From assembly GCF_029581195.1 (NCBI RefSeq), contig NZ_CP120737.1, positions 1,488,001 to 1,552,000 on the forward strand: a stretch of DNA of 64,000 bases, in the 5' to 3' direction. The notes below the pieces were generated by a model, which worked only from the letters and a program-made list of their open reading frames with translations, ran no database searches and had not been told where the DNA came from. Made by a program: the position numbers and the translations under genes. This DNA comes from Solwaraspora sp. WMMD791 (lineage in GTDB: Bacteria; Actinomycetota; Actinomycetes; Mycobacteriales; Micromonosporaceae). Positions 25,966 through 34,677 of the stretch are shown in pieces. Within the stretch, counting starts at the first letter, position 1. Every line of letters begins with the position of its first letter.

Positions 25966-26993
25966 CCCTCGACCCCGTCCAGCAGATCCTCGACCGCTTC
26001 CCGTACCAGGTCAACCCGCACGTCGCCCAGGCCCGCGCGCACCTGACCGAGTGGGTACGCGACACCGGCCTGGTGCTACGCGACACCGCCCGCGCCCGCT
26101 TCGACCACGCCGATTTCGGCTGGTTCGCGGCCATGGTCTACCCCCGCGCCGACGCCCGGCACGTCGAGTTGACCGCCGACTGGTTCGCCTGGCTGTTCCT
26201 GGTCGACGACCAGCTCGACGACGGCGCGGAGGGGCGCGACCCGCAACGGCTGGCCGAGGTGATGGCCGCGATGCGGGCGGTGCTGACCGCCGCCGACCAC
26301 GGTGCCGCGCTCGCCCGACGCCGCGACGTGCCCCGGGCGGTGTCGTCGCTGGCCGACCTGTGGCAGCGGACCGCCCCGGACGCCTCGCCCCGCTGGCGGC
26401 AGCGGTTCGTGCAGCACTTGCAGGAGTGCCTGACCACCGCAGCCACCTGGGAGGCCGGCAACCGTCTCGCCGGCATCGTGCCCGACGAGGCGACCTACAT
26501 CGCGAACCGCCGGCACACCGGGGCGATCTACGTCTGCATGGACCTCATCGAGATCGTCGAGCGGATCGACGTACCCGACGTCGTCCACGACAGCCCGCCG
26601 GTACGTACCGCGCTCGACGCCGCCTGCAACGTGGTCTGCTGGACCAACGACGTCTACTCGTTGGACAAGGAACGCTCCCTCGGCGAGGTGCACAACCTGG
26701 CGTACATCGTGCAGCACCACCACGGGCTGGACCGGGACGCGGCGGTGGACCGGGTCGTCCGGGCGATCGAGGCCGAGACCGCGCTGTTCCTCTCCGTCGA
26801 AGCGGCGGCGCTGGCCGACCACCCCCGGCACGCGGCGGTGCTGGTGCCGTACCTGGCCGGGATGCGCAGCTGGATGCGGGGCAACGTCGACTGGTCCGCC
26901 CGGACCCGCCGCTACCGCCCCACCGGGTCGGTCGACGCCACCGCGCCGCCAGCCGAGTACCTGGAGGCGGCCCTGCTCGGGAGCCAGCATTGA
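25962..26993 (+). CDS. Class I terpene synthase
   Basis: A 343-residue all-alpha cyclase. The metal motifs are the Asp-rich DDQLDD at 82-87 and the NSE triad NDVYSLDKE at 229-237. The C-terminal Arg-Tyr pair (ARTRRYRP) that caps the active site is present. It cyclises an allylic diphosphate through carbocation chemistry. The neighbouring prenyl synthase suggests it is supplied locally. Sesqui- versus diterpene product cannot be read from the sequence. GTG 25962 overlaps the P450 stop. Confidence 0.93.
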   Translation: MTLDPVQQILDRFPYQVNPHVAQARAHLTEWVRDTGLVLRDTARARFDHADFGWFAAMVYPRADARHVELTADWFAWLFLVDDQLDDGAEGRDPQRLAEVMAAMRAVLTAADHGAALARRRDVPRAVSSLADLWQRTAPDASPRWRQRFVQHLQECLTTAATWEAGNRLAGIVPDEATYIANRRHTGAIYVCMDLIEIVERIDVPDVVHDSPPVRTALDAACNVVCWTNDVYSLDKERSLGEVHNLAYIVQHHHGLDRDAAVDRVVRAIEAETALFLSVEAAALADHPRHAAVLVPYLAGMRSWMRGNVDWSARTRRYRPTGSVDATAPPAEYLEAALLGSQH

Positions 26994-28009
26994 CCGCGGC
27001 GGCCACCACGCGACGTGACGTCCGGGCCCGGCTGGCGACCGCGCGGTCGCTGCTCGAACCCCCACTGCGCCATGCGGTACGCCGCCTCGCCACCCCGGTG
27101 CGCACCGTCGCCGAGTACCACTTCGGCTGGTGCGACGCCGCCGGTGACCCCACCGACGCCGGCTGGGGCAAAGGGCTGCGGGGCGGGCTGACCCTGGCCG
27201 CCGCCGACGCGGTCGGCGGGTCGGCCGCGTCAGCGGTGCCGGCGGCGGTCGCGGTCGAACTCGTCCACAACTTCACCCTGCTGCACGACGACGTGATGGA
27301 CCACGACCAGGTCCGCCGGGGGCGGCCCACCGCCGGCGCGGTGTTCGGTGACGCGCAGGCCATCCTGGCCGGCGACGCGCTGCTCGCGCTGGGCCTCGAC
27401 ACGGTACGCGCACAACCCGCCGCCACGGCGGAACTGTGCCGGGCACTGCTGGACCTGGTGGGCGGGCAGAGCGCCGACGTCGCCTTCGAGTCCCGTACCA
27501 CGGTGGGGTTGGATGCCTGCCTGACGATGGCGGCCGGCAAGACCGCGGCGCTGATCGCGGCCGCCTGCGCCCTCGGCGCACTCAGCGCCGACGCCGACGC
27601 CGACCGGGTCGACGGGCTGCGCGGCTACGGCCACCACCTCGGGATGGCGTTCCAGTTGACCGACGACCTGCTCGGCATCTGGGGCGACCCGGCGGTGACC
27701 GGCAAGCCGGTCGGTGCCGACCTGCGGCGGCGTAAGAAGTCACTGCCGGTGGTGTACGCGTTGACCAGCGGCACCGCCGCCGGTGCCGAGCTGGCGTCGC
27801 TGTACGCGATCCCGGGCGCGTCGACCGACACCCAGGTACGCCGCGCGACGCAGCTGGTCGAGCAGAGCGGCGGGCGGGACTGGGCCCGGCGGGAAGCCGA
27901 CCGCCACCGGCTCGACGCCCTGGCCTGCCTGGCGGCGGCACGGCCGGGCCGGGACGGCGCGGCGGTGCTCGCCGGTTTCGCGGACCTTGCCACCACCCGC
28001 GACCATTGA
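26990..28009 (+). CDS. Polyprenyl diphosphate synthase (FPP/GGPP type)
   Basis: A 339-residue trans-prenyltransferase. The first Asp-rich motif LLHDDVMDHDQVRRGRPT has Asp100, Asp101 and Asp104. The second region, AFQLTDDLLGIWGDP, carries the DDLLG variant common in actinobacterial enzymes. KPVGADLRRRKKSLPVVYAL is the lysine/arginine-rich segment. The TTG start at 26990 overlaps the terpene synthase stop as TTGA, an infrequent start supported by the coupling. It makes the substrate for the synthase upstream. Chain length (C15 or C20) is not certain. Confidence 0.92.
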   Translation: MTAAATTRRDVRARLATARSLLEPPLRHAVRRLATPVRTVAEYHFGWCDAAGDPTDAGWGKGLRGGLTLAAADAVGGSAASAVPAAVAVELVHNFTLLHDDVMDHDQVRRGRPTAGAVFGDAQAILAGDALLALGLDTVRAQPAATAELCRALLDLVGGQSADVAFESRTTVGLDACLTMAAGKTAALIAAACALGALSADADADRVDGLRGYGHHLGMAFQLTDDLLGIWGDPAVTGKPVGADLRRRKKSLPVVYALTSGTAAGAELASLYAIPGASTDTQVRRATQLVEQSGGRDWARREADRHRLDALACLAAARPGRDGAAVLAGFADLATTRDH

Positions 28010-28070
28010 CCCGACGGGGCGATGCCGTAGGCTCGCCGGCCGGGTCACGGCGACGGAGGGCAGGCAGGGC

Positions 28071-29006
28071 ATGGCACGACAGTGGATCGTCGGGTCCGGC
28101 AACGGACGACGAGCTGTGCTGGCCACGGCGCTGACGCTGACGGTGGCGACCGTCGCCGCGTGTGGACAGCTGCCGGACGGAGTGGACGGTGAACTGACCG
28201 GCGGGTGGACTCCACTCGCCGAGCCGGTCCCGTTCGTGCCCGAGGCCGGTGTCTGCCACAACCGGGAAACGACCTCCGGTGCCATGGTCGACTACATCCC
28301 GATCGACTGCGCCCAGATGCACCTGCTGGAGATCGTGCACGTCGGAGAGTTCACCGGCGAGCACGCCGCGGCCGACACCGCGCCGGAGCCGGGGTCGGCC
28401 GCCCGGCTCGCCGCTCGCGCCGAGTGCGATCAGCGGGTCACGGAGTTCATCGGCGGCTCCTGGCGGTCCGGGACCCTGCGGCTGGTGGTGGTCACCCCGT
28501 CGCAGCAGGCCTGGGACGGCGGTGCCCGGTGGTTGCGCTGCGACCTCGGGGAGACCCAGGGCACCGACTTCGACAACATCATCTTCCGGTCGGTCACCCT
28601 TGCGGGTGTGCTGACCGACGCCGAGAGTTCGGTGCCGCTGCGCTGCTTCGACTCGGCGTCCGTCGCCAGCGACGGCGAACTGCTCGTCGAGCGCGTCGCC
28701 TGCGACGCACCGCACCAGTCTGAGTTCGCCGGGACGTACGTCGAGGACAAGCTCAGCTATCAGGAGGTACGGTCGAACGCCGACGAGGTGCACCGCCGGT
28801 GCAAGACGGTGGTGGCTGGGTTCGCGAAGGTGCCGGATGACGGTGACCTGCAGTATCGGGTCGGCACCGTCTACAGCTACCCCGGCGCGTCGGACTGGGC
28901 CGACGGTGACCGGACCATCCGCTGCTACGCCTGGCGGGCCGATCCGCTGCTGACCCGGTCGGTGCGCGGCGGCGGCACCAGCGCTCTGCCGGTGCAGTAC
29001 GCATGA
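28071..29006 (+). CDS. Septum_form-family lipoprotein, paralogue 2
   Basis: A 311-residue exported lipoprotein. The signal peptide ends at VATVAACGQ (lipid Cys near 31). There are two Septum_form modules: GVCHNRETT with HLLEIVHVGEFTGEHAA and ARWLRCDLGET, then LRCFDSASV with VACDAPHQSEFAGTYVEDK and RTIRCYAWRAD. It ends LTRSVRGGGTSALPVQYA, almost the same as paralogue 1 (LTRSVRGGGTPALPIRYG), so the two descend from one gene. Its stop overlaps paralogue 3. Confidence 0.82.
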   Translation: MARQWIVGSGNGRRAVLATALTLTVATVAACGQLPDGVDGELTGGWTPLAEPVPFVPEAGVCHNRETTSGAMVDYIPIDCAQMHLLEIVHVGEFTGEHAAADTAPEPGSAARLAARAECDQRVTEFIGGSWRSGTLRLVVVTPSQQAWDGGARWLRCDLGETQGTDFDNIIFRSVTLAGVLTDAESSVPLRCFDSASVASDGELLVERVACDAPHQSEFAGTYVEDKLSYQEVRSNADEVHRRCKTVVAGFAKVPDDGDLQYRVGTVYSYPGASDWADGDRTIRCYAWRADPLLTRSVRGGGTSALPVQYA

Positions 29007-29938
29007 CGCGACGGCAGACTCCCGCACCGGTACGGGCCCGACTGGCGGCGCTGCTGACCGCCGCCGTACTGTCCGTGGTGGCCGGCTGCGCACCGCCGCC
29101 GTTGGAAGGTGTCGACGGTGATCTCGCCGACGGGTGGGCCGGCTTCGACACACCGACCGTCTTCGTCCCGGCGAACGGCGTCTGCCATCGCAGCGAGGCG
29201 GTCTCCGGCAGCGCCCAACGCTACGAGCCGGTCGACTGCGACCGGCTACACCGGGTCGAGACGGTGCACGTCGGCACCTTCACCGGTGCAGACGCGGAGC
29301 TGACGATCGTGCCGGCGCCCGCAACGCCGACCCGGGTCTCGGCGCGCGCCGAGTGCGACACCCGCTCCGCCGAGTTCCTCGGGCAGCCGCTGCAGCACGG
29401 CCGGCTCACCCTCCGGGTGGTGGTGCCGACGCAGCAGGCCTGGAACGCCGGGGCGCGCTGGTTCCGGTGCGATCTGGCCGAGATCAGCAGCGTGTTCCTC
29501 GGCCAGGTGGTGCCGCGCACCGGGAGTCTGCGTGGCGCCCTGACCGGCGAGGCGCCGCTGGCGCTGGGCTGCCACGAGCCGATCTGGGACAGCTCCGACT
29601 ACCTCGAAGCGATCGATCCGGTCGCGTGCAGCGAGCCGCACTACAGCGAGTTCGTCGGCGCCTACGCGGAGAGCGACGCCTTCGACTACGACGATTTCAA
29701 CGTGGCGGACGACGTCGTCCACGAACGGTGCCTCCAGTTGATCGCGCGTTACGCGGCACTGCCGGTCGACGACGACCTGCCGCAGCGGGTCGGCACGCTC
29801 TACTTCGAGCCGAGCCGGCAGGAGTGGGTCGACGGAGACCGTCAGGTCCGCTGCTTCCTGTACCTGTGGGACTACTATCCGCCGCTCACCCGGTCGGCCA
29901 GGAACGGCGGACCCGACCTGCTGCCGGTGGTGTCCTGA
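29003..29938 (+). CDS. Septum_form-family lipoprotein, paralogue 3
   Basis: A 311-residue lipoprotein with lipobox VVAGC near Cys29. Module 1 has GVCHRSEAV, PVDCDRLHRVETVHVGTFTG and ARWFRCDLAEI. Module 2 has LGCHEPIWDS, VACSEPHYSEFVGAYAESD and RQVRCFLYLWDYYPP. It is the most diverged copy (LTRSARNGGPDLLPVVS). The ATG overlaps the stop of paralogue 2 (ATGA). A weak 6-bp hairpin at 29938-29955 follows. Confidence 0.82.
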   Translation: MTRRQTPAPVRARLAALLTAAVLSVVAGCAPPPLEGVDGDLADGWAGFDTPTVFVPANGVCHRSEAVSGSAQRYEPVDCDRLHRVETVHVGTFTGADAELTIVPAPATPTRVSARAECDTRSAEFLGQPLQHGRLTLRVVVPTQQAWNAGARWFRCDLAEISSVFLGQVVPRTGSLRGALTGEAPLALGCHEPIWDSSDYLEAIDPVACSEPHYSEFVGAYAESDAFDYDDFNVADDVVHERCLQLIARYAALPVDDDLPQRVGTLYFEPSRQEWVDGDRQVRCFLYLWDYYPPLTRSARNGGPDLLPVVS

Positions 29939-29973
29939 CCTGGTGCGGGCCAGGTGTCTCGTTGCACGCCTGC

Positions 29974-31587
29974 TCAGCGCGGCAGCGTGATCGACATGGC
30001 GTGATGGAACACGTCACGGGGGTCCCAACGGGCCTTGACCCGCTGGAGCCTGCGGTAGTTGTCCTTGTAGTACAGGGTGTGCCACCCGACTCCGGAGGTG
30101 TTCCATCGCGGGTCGGTGGTGTCGACGTCCGGATAGTTGATGTATGAGCCGTCGTTCACGCTGTTCGGGACCGGCACACCGCCGGTGTCGGCGTACATCG
30201 CGGCGTACCACCGGCGGATCCAGTCCAGGTTCGCCTGCTCGCGCTCCGGGTCGGTCCAGATGACGACGTACACCGCTTTCATGATGCTGTCCCGCTGGGG
30301 CATGGCGGTCGCGTCCGGTGCCACGGCGTTGACCTTGCCGCCGTACGACACCAGCAGCAGCATCGCGGTCTCGTTCTGGTGGTCCGTGCTGGTCAGGTAG
30401 GTGTAGGCGGTGGCGATCTGCGCGTCCGTGAACCTCTTGCGCAGGTAGGCCGCCTTCAGCTTGTGCATCCCGGACTCGTCGGCCTGGCTCAGTGACTGGG
30501 CCTTCACCCCGGCAAGCCACGGCAGCCGGCGGGGCGGCTGGACCGTGATCGTGCCCGGTACGCCTGCGGTGACCTCGGCGATGTGGTCGCGGAGCAGCCG
30601 GTCGGCGTCGGGCAGGGTGCCGTCCAGGGCGGTCACCATGGCGAACGCGCCGGGGTCCGCGCCGGCGTTGCGGCGGGTGATCGGCAGCAGGCTGAAGAGA
30701 CTGGCGTACGGGGAGTCGGGCGCGCTGTGGCGCTCGTGCCATTGCCCGTAGTTGCGCAGCAGCCGGTGGAACGCCTCCTCGGTCATCGCGTCCCAGCTCC
30801 ACGCGATCGTCGTCTCCAGCGTCACGGCGGGTGGCCTGGGCAGCAGGCGGGCGGGATCGGTGCCGGTGGCCCCGGGTGTGCGCATCCAGTACCGGGTGAC
30901 GACACCGAAGTTCCCACCCCCGCCCCCGGTGTGCGCCCACCACAGGTCACGATTGGCGTCATCCGGTTCGCGGGTCGCCACGACCGCCCGTGCCCGTCCG
31001 GCACGGTCCACGACGACGACCTCCACCGCGTACAGGTAGTCGACCACCGAACCCAGCTGCCGCGACAACGCGCCGTACCCGCCGCCCTGGATGTGTCCGC
31101 CCGCCGCGACGCCGCCGCACTGGCCGCCGGGGATGGTGACGCCCCAGCCGAGGTAGAGCCGCTCGTACACCGTCCAGAGGCTGGCACCCGACTCGATCAT
31201 GAACGCGGTGCGGCGCCGGTCGAACGTGACCTGCCGCATCGCGGACATGTCGATGACGACCTCCGCGCCGGCACCGACGAAGTTCTCGTAGCAGTGTCCG
31301 CCGCTACGCACTGTCACCCGCTTACCGGCACGCACCGCGTCCTGCACGGCACGCACCACCTGCTCGGTGGTCGTCGGCAGCCGGAACGATCCGGGCCTCG
31401 GGAAGAAGCGCTCGTTCGTCCGGCGCAGCACCAGGTCCTCGTAGCGGGGGTCGTCCGGCAGGATCACCGGAGACTCCCGTACGCCCACCTTCGACGGCAC
31501 CCCCGCTGCCGCCGGAGCGCCGATCAGCGTCACACCTCCGAGTGCCGCAGCGCTGGCGATCAATCCACGACGGGTCGGACCAGACAT
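29974..31587 (-). CDS. Secreted FAD-binding oxidoreductase (BBE-like)
   Basis: A 537-residue PCMH/BBE-type flavoprotein oxidase. The N-terminus MSGPTRRGLIASAAALGG is Tat-like and ends near GAPAAAG. The FAD domain has VTVRSGGHCYENF, whose His is a flavinylation site. GGQCGGVAAGGHIQGGGYG supplies the second covalent Cys, predicting bicovalent FAD. A C-terminal BBE motif (DPRDVFHHAMSI) ends the protein, where typical members have NxxQSI. Such enzymes oxidise sugars, alkaloids or secondary metabolites. ATG 31587 has GGAGAAGG upstream. It is convergent with the Septum_form genes. Confidence 0.88.
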   Translation of the reverse strand: MSGPTRRGLIASAAALGGVTLIGAPAAAGVPSKVGVRESPVILPDDPRYEDLVLRRTNERFFPRPGSFRLPTTTEQVVRAVQDAVRAGKRVTVRSGGHCYENFVGAGAEVVIDMSAMRQVTFDRRRTAFMIESGASLWTVYERLYLGWGVTIPGGQCGGVAAGGHIQGGGYGALSRQLGSVVDYLYAVEVVVVDRAGRARAVVATREPDDANRDLWWAHTGGGGGNFGVVTRYWMRTPGATGTDPARLLPRPPAVTLETTIAWSWDAMTEEAFHRLLRNYGQWHERHSAPDSPYASLFSLLPITRRNAGADPGAFAMVTALDGTLPDADRLLRDHIAEVTAGVPGTITVQPPRRLPWLAGVKAQSLSQADESGMHKLKAAYLRKRFTDAQIATAYTYLTSTDHQNETAMLLLVSYGGKVNAVAPDATAMPQRDSIMKAVYVVIWTDPEREQANLDWIRRWYAAMYADTGGVPVPNSVNDGSYINYPDVDTTDPRWNTSGVGWHTLYYKDNYRRLQRVKARWDPRDVFHHAMSITLPR

Positions 31588-31737
31588 GCCTTCTCCGATC
31601 TGGAGCAGATGTGCCGTACGAAGCGATGCTTGCATCGACCGCGCGGCGAATCGTCGTCCGAACGCAGGCGGGCCGATACCGCGAACGCAGTAGCCACGTC
31701 GGCGTTTTTGTCGGTGGCGGCCCGTAGGGTGCGAGGC

Positions 31738-32097
31738 ATGGCCAGCATTCAACCGATCATCAGTACGCCGGACGTGCCCCGTCTGCAGAAGTTCTACGAG
31801 ACGCTGCTCGGTGCCGAACAGATGCTCCGGCAGCCGGAGGACGGCCCGGTCTTCTACGTCGGGCTGCGGCACGGCGAGTCGGAGTTCGGCATTGTCAACG
31901 AGGAGGGGGACGAGCTGTCCGCGCCGTCACGGGTCCTGCTCAGCATCGACGTCGACGACGTGGACGCGCTGCTCGACCGGGTCGAGGCGGCCGGCGGCAC
32001 GATCCTCGCTCCGCCGAACGACATGCCGTGGGGTCAGCGGGTGGCGCACCTCGCCGACCCCGACGGCAACCTGATCAACCTGACCCACCCGCTCTGA
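31738..32097 (+). CDS. Glyoxalase/dioxygenase-fold (VOC) protein
   Basis: A 119-residue vicinal-oxygen-chelate protein beginning MASIQPIISTPDVPRLQKFYETLLG and ending WGQRVAHLADPDGNLINLTHPL, both family hallmarks. Metal ligands of a classical enzyme are only partly present, so binding or resistance functions are possible. It is divergent from the flavoprotein with a 150-bp spacer. Confidence 0.85.
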   Translation: MASIQPIISTPDVPRLQKFYETLLGAEQMLRQPEDGPVFYVGLRHGESEFGIVNEEGDELSAPSRVLLSIDVDDVDALLDRVEAAGGTILAPPNDMPWGQRVAHLADPDGNLINLTHPL

Positions 32098-32109
32098 CCA
32101 CCGCACCAG

Positions 32110-32472
32110 TCAGTACAGCCAGATGAGGTCCAGCTCGTCGATGGTGGTGCCGACGTGGACCTCGGCCAGGAATCGGCGCATCAGGCTGCCCGGGTCGGCG
32201 GCGTCCTCGATCTGGATCAGCATGCCGCGTCCGCGCGCGACGACCGCGTCGAGCACGAGACGTTCGAGCTTCTCGGCGTTGACTGGGCCGGGCCGGCAGC
32301 CGCACGGAGCGCCGTACGCCCGGCCGCTGAGCGTCTGCAGGCAGGCGAGCCGACGGTCGCAGCCGGCGCAGGTCAGCAGCCCGTCGAGCGGAAACTCGGA
32401 CCGGCCCGCGCGGTCGACGCGGGACATACTCCTCGGCGGTACGTGTCCGTCGTTGGCGGTGCGCTCGCTCAT
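32110..32472 (-). CDS. Small zinc-ribbon protein, recombinase-like
   Basis: A 120-residue protein with LLTCAGCDRRL and YGAPCGCRPGPVNAEKLERLVLDAV. The pattern and the following helix match the zinc beta-ribbon of large serine recombinases, but there is no catalytic or recombinase domain. GGAGG stands 8 nt before ATG 32472. It may be a domesticated remnant of an integrase or a stand-alone DNA-binding protein. Confidence 0.6.
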   Translation of the reverse strand: MSERTANDGHVPPRSMSRVDRAGRSEFPLDGLLTCAGCDRRLACLQTLSGRAYGAPCGCRPGPVNAEKLERLVLDAVVARGRGMLIQIEDAADPGSLMRRFLAEVHVGTTIDELDLIWLY

Positions 32473-32679
32473 GTTGGCAACCTCCGTCATGAGATCCGGA
32501 ATCCATGAATTGACCCCTGTGGCGGACCACATTTCCAACCCGCGTACGGCAGACTCAATCGTGGAAGCCGGTTCGTCTCCACTGTGATGTGGCGATTTCG
32601 GCGACCAGCCCGACCAGCGGTTTCTGTCTGAAACATTGGCGCGGGTGCTGGGTGTGTCGGATGAGAGGAAGGTGAAGCG

Positions 32680-33507
32680 ATGCCGGTCACCGGACCGACT
32701 GTGGTGCGTCGTCAGCTGGGGCGACGGCTGCGCCGGCTGCGGGAGGAGTCGTCCCGCACCGAGCAGGAGGTGGAGCGGGCGAAGGTCTGTTCGCGTACAA
32801 CGTTGTGGCGCATCGAGACCGGCAAGTTCCCGGTCAAGATGAACACCGTTCGGGGGTTGTGTTGGTTCTACGGTGCCGACCCGGAGACGACGGACGCGCT
32901 GACCCGGCTCGCCGCCGCCAGTGATGATCACGGGTGGTGGGAGTCGCACGGCGACGCCGTACCGGATTGGTTCCGCCTGTACGTCGGTCTCGAAGCCGCC
33001 GCCACCGAGATCGGGGTCTATGACCCCGAGGTGATCCACGGCCTGCTTCAGACGCCGGACTACATGCGCGCGGTGTTCCGCGCCACCTATCCGGACGCGC
33101 CGCAGGAGAAGATCGAGCGGCTGGTGTCGCTGCGGCTGGACCGGCAGATCTCCTACTACGACCGCGAGCAGCCGGCCCGGATCGTCGCGATCCTCGGGGC
33201 CGGTGCGCTGGTCCGCGAGGTCGGTGGCCCGGCGGTGATGGCCGAGCAGCGCGCCCACCTGGCCAGCCTGGGTCGACGGGTACGGGTGGAGATCCGTGTC
33301 CTCCCCTGGTCCGTCGGTGCCCACCCGGCCTTCTCTGGCCAGTTCATCTTGCTCGACTTCGCCGACCCGGACGACCCGGACATCGCCTACGTCGAGTCGC
33401 ATATGGGCGCTCGTTACCTGGAGCGCCCGGAGGAGTTGGCGGAGTACCGTCGAATTTTCCGGCTGATCCGTGAGCAGTCGGTCCCGATCGAGGAGCACCT
33501 GCGATGA
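32680..33507 (+). CDS. XRE-family regulator with DUF5753 domain
   Basis: A 275-residue protein. The N-terminal helix-turn-helix (about 8-68, RRQLGRRLRRLREESSRTEQEVERA, CSRTTLWRIETGKF) and the C-terminal DUF5753 (about 90-270, YVGLEAAATEIGVYDPEVIHGLLQTPDYMRAV) match the WhiJ-like regulators of actinomycetes. Its ATGA overlap with the DUF397 gene defines the classic pair. These pairs influence development or antibiotic production. Ligand unknown. Confidence 0.92.
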   Translation: MPVTGPTVVRRQLGRRLRRLREESSRTEQEVERAKVCSRTTLWRIETGKFPVKMNTVRGLCWFYGADPETTDALTRLAAASDDHGWWESHGDAVPDWFRLYVGLEAAATEIGVYDPEVIHGLLQTPDYMRAVFRATYPDAPQEKIERLVSLRLDRQISYYDREQPARIVAILGAGALVREVGGPAVMAEQRAHLASLGRRVRVEIRVLPWSVGAHPAFSGQFILLDFADPDDPDIAYVESHMGARYLERPEELAEYRRIFRLIREQSVPIEEHLR

Positions 33508-33698
33508 AGCCTGACACCCCCTGGTTCACCTCCAGCCGCAGCGCGGGCAACGGCGGGGCGTGCGTCGAGACTCGCCGGCACGCCGGCCACGCCGAGGTAC
33601 GCGACAGCAAGGACCGCACCGGCCCCACCCTCACCTTCACCACGACCCAGTGGGGCACCTTCACCACCGCCCTGCAGACCGGCACCCTCCCGCGCTGA
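33504..33698 (+). CDS. DUF397 protein
   Basis: A 64-residue partner of the preceding XRE regulator. It begins TPWFTSSRSAGNGGACVET and ends LTFTTTQWGTFTTALQTG, both conserved. DUF397 proteins may act as toxin-like or antagonist partners of DUF5753 regulators. Start overlaps by 4 nt. Confidence 0.92.
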   Translation: MKPDTPWFTSSRSAGNGGACVETRRHAGHAEVRDSKDRTGPTLTFTTTQWGTFTTALQTGTLPR

Positions 33699-33847
33699 CC
33701 GTCCGGCGGAACGACATCCCGCAGGCCGGATGTGGCGCTCCGCTGTCCATCTCCGACCATGTGCCCGGCTCGCCAGGACGGTGGCGGCCGGGCACGACAA
33801 TCAGCTCGACCTCTGTGGAGCCGGCGGAGCGGCACTCGCCAGCGTGG

Positions 33848-34414
33848 TCACCGTTCGTACCCGGACCTCTGTTCCAGGGCCGCACCCGCAGCTGACCCGA
33901 AACGCTGGTTGATCTTGGAACCGCTGATCGTGTCCTGCAGGATCCGGTGCAGCGCCTCGACCATCGTCTTGCGCTGTTCATCGTTGAGCTGGCTGCCGAT
34001 CGACTCGTTCAGCGCGTGGTTGATCGCGTTGACGTCATCCAGCATCTTGGCGCCCAGCAAGGTCAGCCGCAGGTGCACGACGCGCCGGTCGACCTGACCC
34101 GCTTCCCGCTCGACCAGGCCCCGCTTGAACAGGGTCTCGACGATCCGGCTCGGGCTTCCCGTCTCGCACACGATGTACCGCCCGAGTGCGGCGAGGGTCA
34201 GCGGCTCACGCTCCGCGAGCACCGAGAGGATCTCCGCCTGCGCCGGCGTCAACCCCAGTGGGCGCAGTGCCTGCGCCAGGAGGCGGTTGCCTTCCCGTTG
34301 CGCGGCAAGGATCAGATACCGCAGTTCGGCGATCGGATGCTCGTCCGGGTTGCCGCTGAACCTGGCGTCGCCGTCGACCCCGCCAGGGTCTTCGCTACGT
34401 AGAGTAGCCGTCAT
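33848..34414 (-). CDS. MarR-family regulator of the RibB/acyl cluster
   Basis: A 188-residue winged-helix protein. The core is LRYLILAAQREGNRLLAQALRPLGLTPAQAEILSVL, the recognition region is LGRYIVCETGSPSRIVETLFKRGLVERE and the wing is DRRVVHLRLTLLG. It is divergent from the RibB-like operon, with a motif-rich spacer that probably holds its operators. I choose ATG 34414, two codons after a GTG at 34420. An upstream ATG at 34546 would run through the operator sequences and is less likely. Confidence 0.88.
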   Translation of the reverse strand: MTATLRSEDPGGVDGDARFSGNPDEHPIAELRYLILAAQREGNRLLAQALRPLGLTPAQAEILSVLAEREPLTLAALGRYIVCETGSPSRIVETLFKRGLVEREAGQVDRRVVHLRLTLLGAKMLDDVNAINHALNESIGSQLNDEQRKTMVEALHRILQDTISGSKINQRFGSAAGAALEQRSGYER

Positions 34415-34495
34415 TTTCACTGTCCCAGCACCTTCCCTCGGTGGTAGTCGGGCCCGTCCCCGGCACGGTTCGGCCGAGATCCCCCATGTCGCCCT

Positions 34496-34634
34496 CATCG
34501 ATGTTACGTCATCGATTTTGATTTGTCCCATCTCCGCCAAGATCACAGTAACACAAAGTTAGTTGTTGCAACATCGATGTCGTGCGGTTGATAATATGAC
34601 ATCGATGGCGCAACATCGATGTGGCAGCATCGAT
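34496..34634. promoter_or_regulatory. Array of six ATCGAT-core operator-like motifs
   Basis: CATCGAT starts at 34496, 34510, 34572, 34600, 34614 and 34628. The steps are 14, 62, 28, 14 and 14 bp, so all but one are multiples of 14. The copies at 34571-34580 and 34613-34622 are perfect ACATCGATGT palindromes. The array fills the spacer between the divergent MarR and RibB-like genes and overlaps the predicted promoter. It is the most likely MarR binding region. Confidence 0.75.
34566..34595 (+). promoter_or_regulatory. Putative promoter of the RibB-like operon
   Basis: TTGCAA (34566-34571), an 18-bp spacer and GATAAT (34590-34595) lie among the ATCGAT motifs, which would place them under repressor control. 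The transcript would start near 34602, leaving a leader of about 75 nt. Confidence 0.45.
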
Positions 34635-34677
34635 CTACCCCCCTCGCGTCATCCACCACGTGACAGGAGAGTTCCCG

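Noticed and set aside
34415-34546. Upstream start for the MarR protein
   Set aside because: It would translate through the ATCGAT operator motifs and adds no conserved residues.
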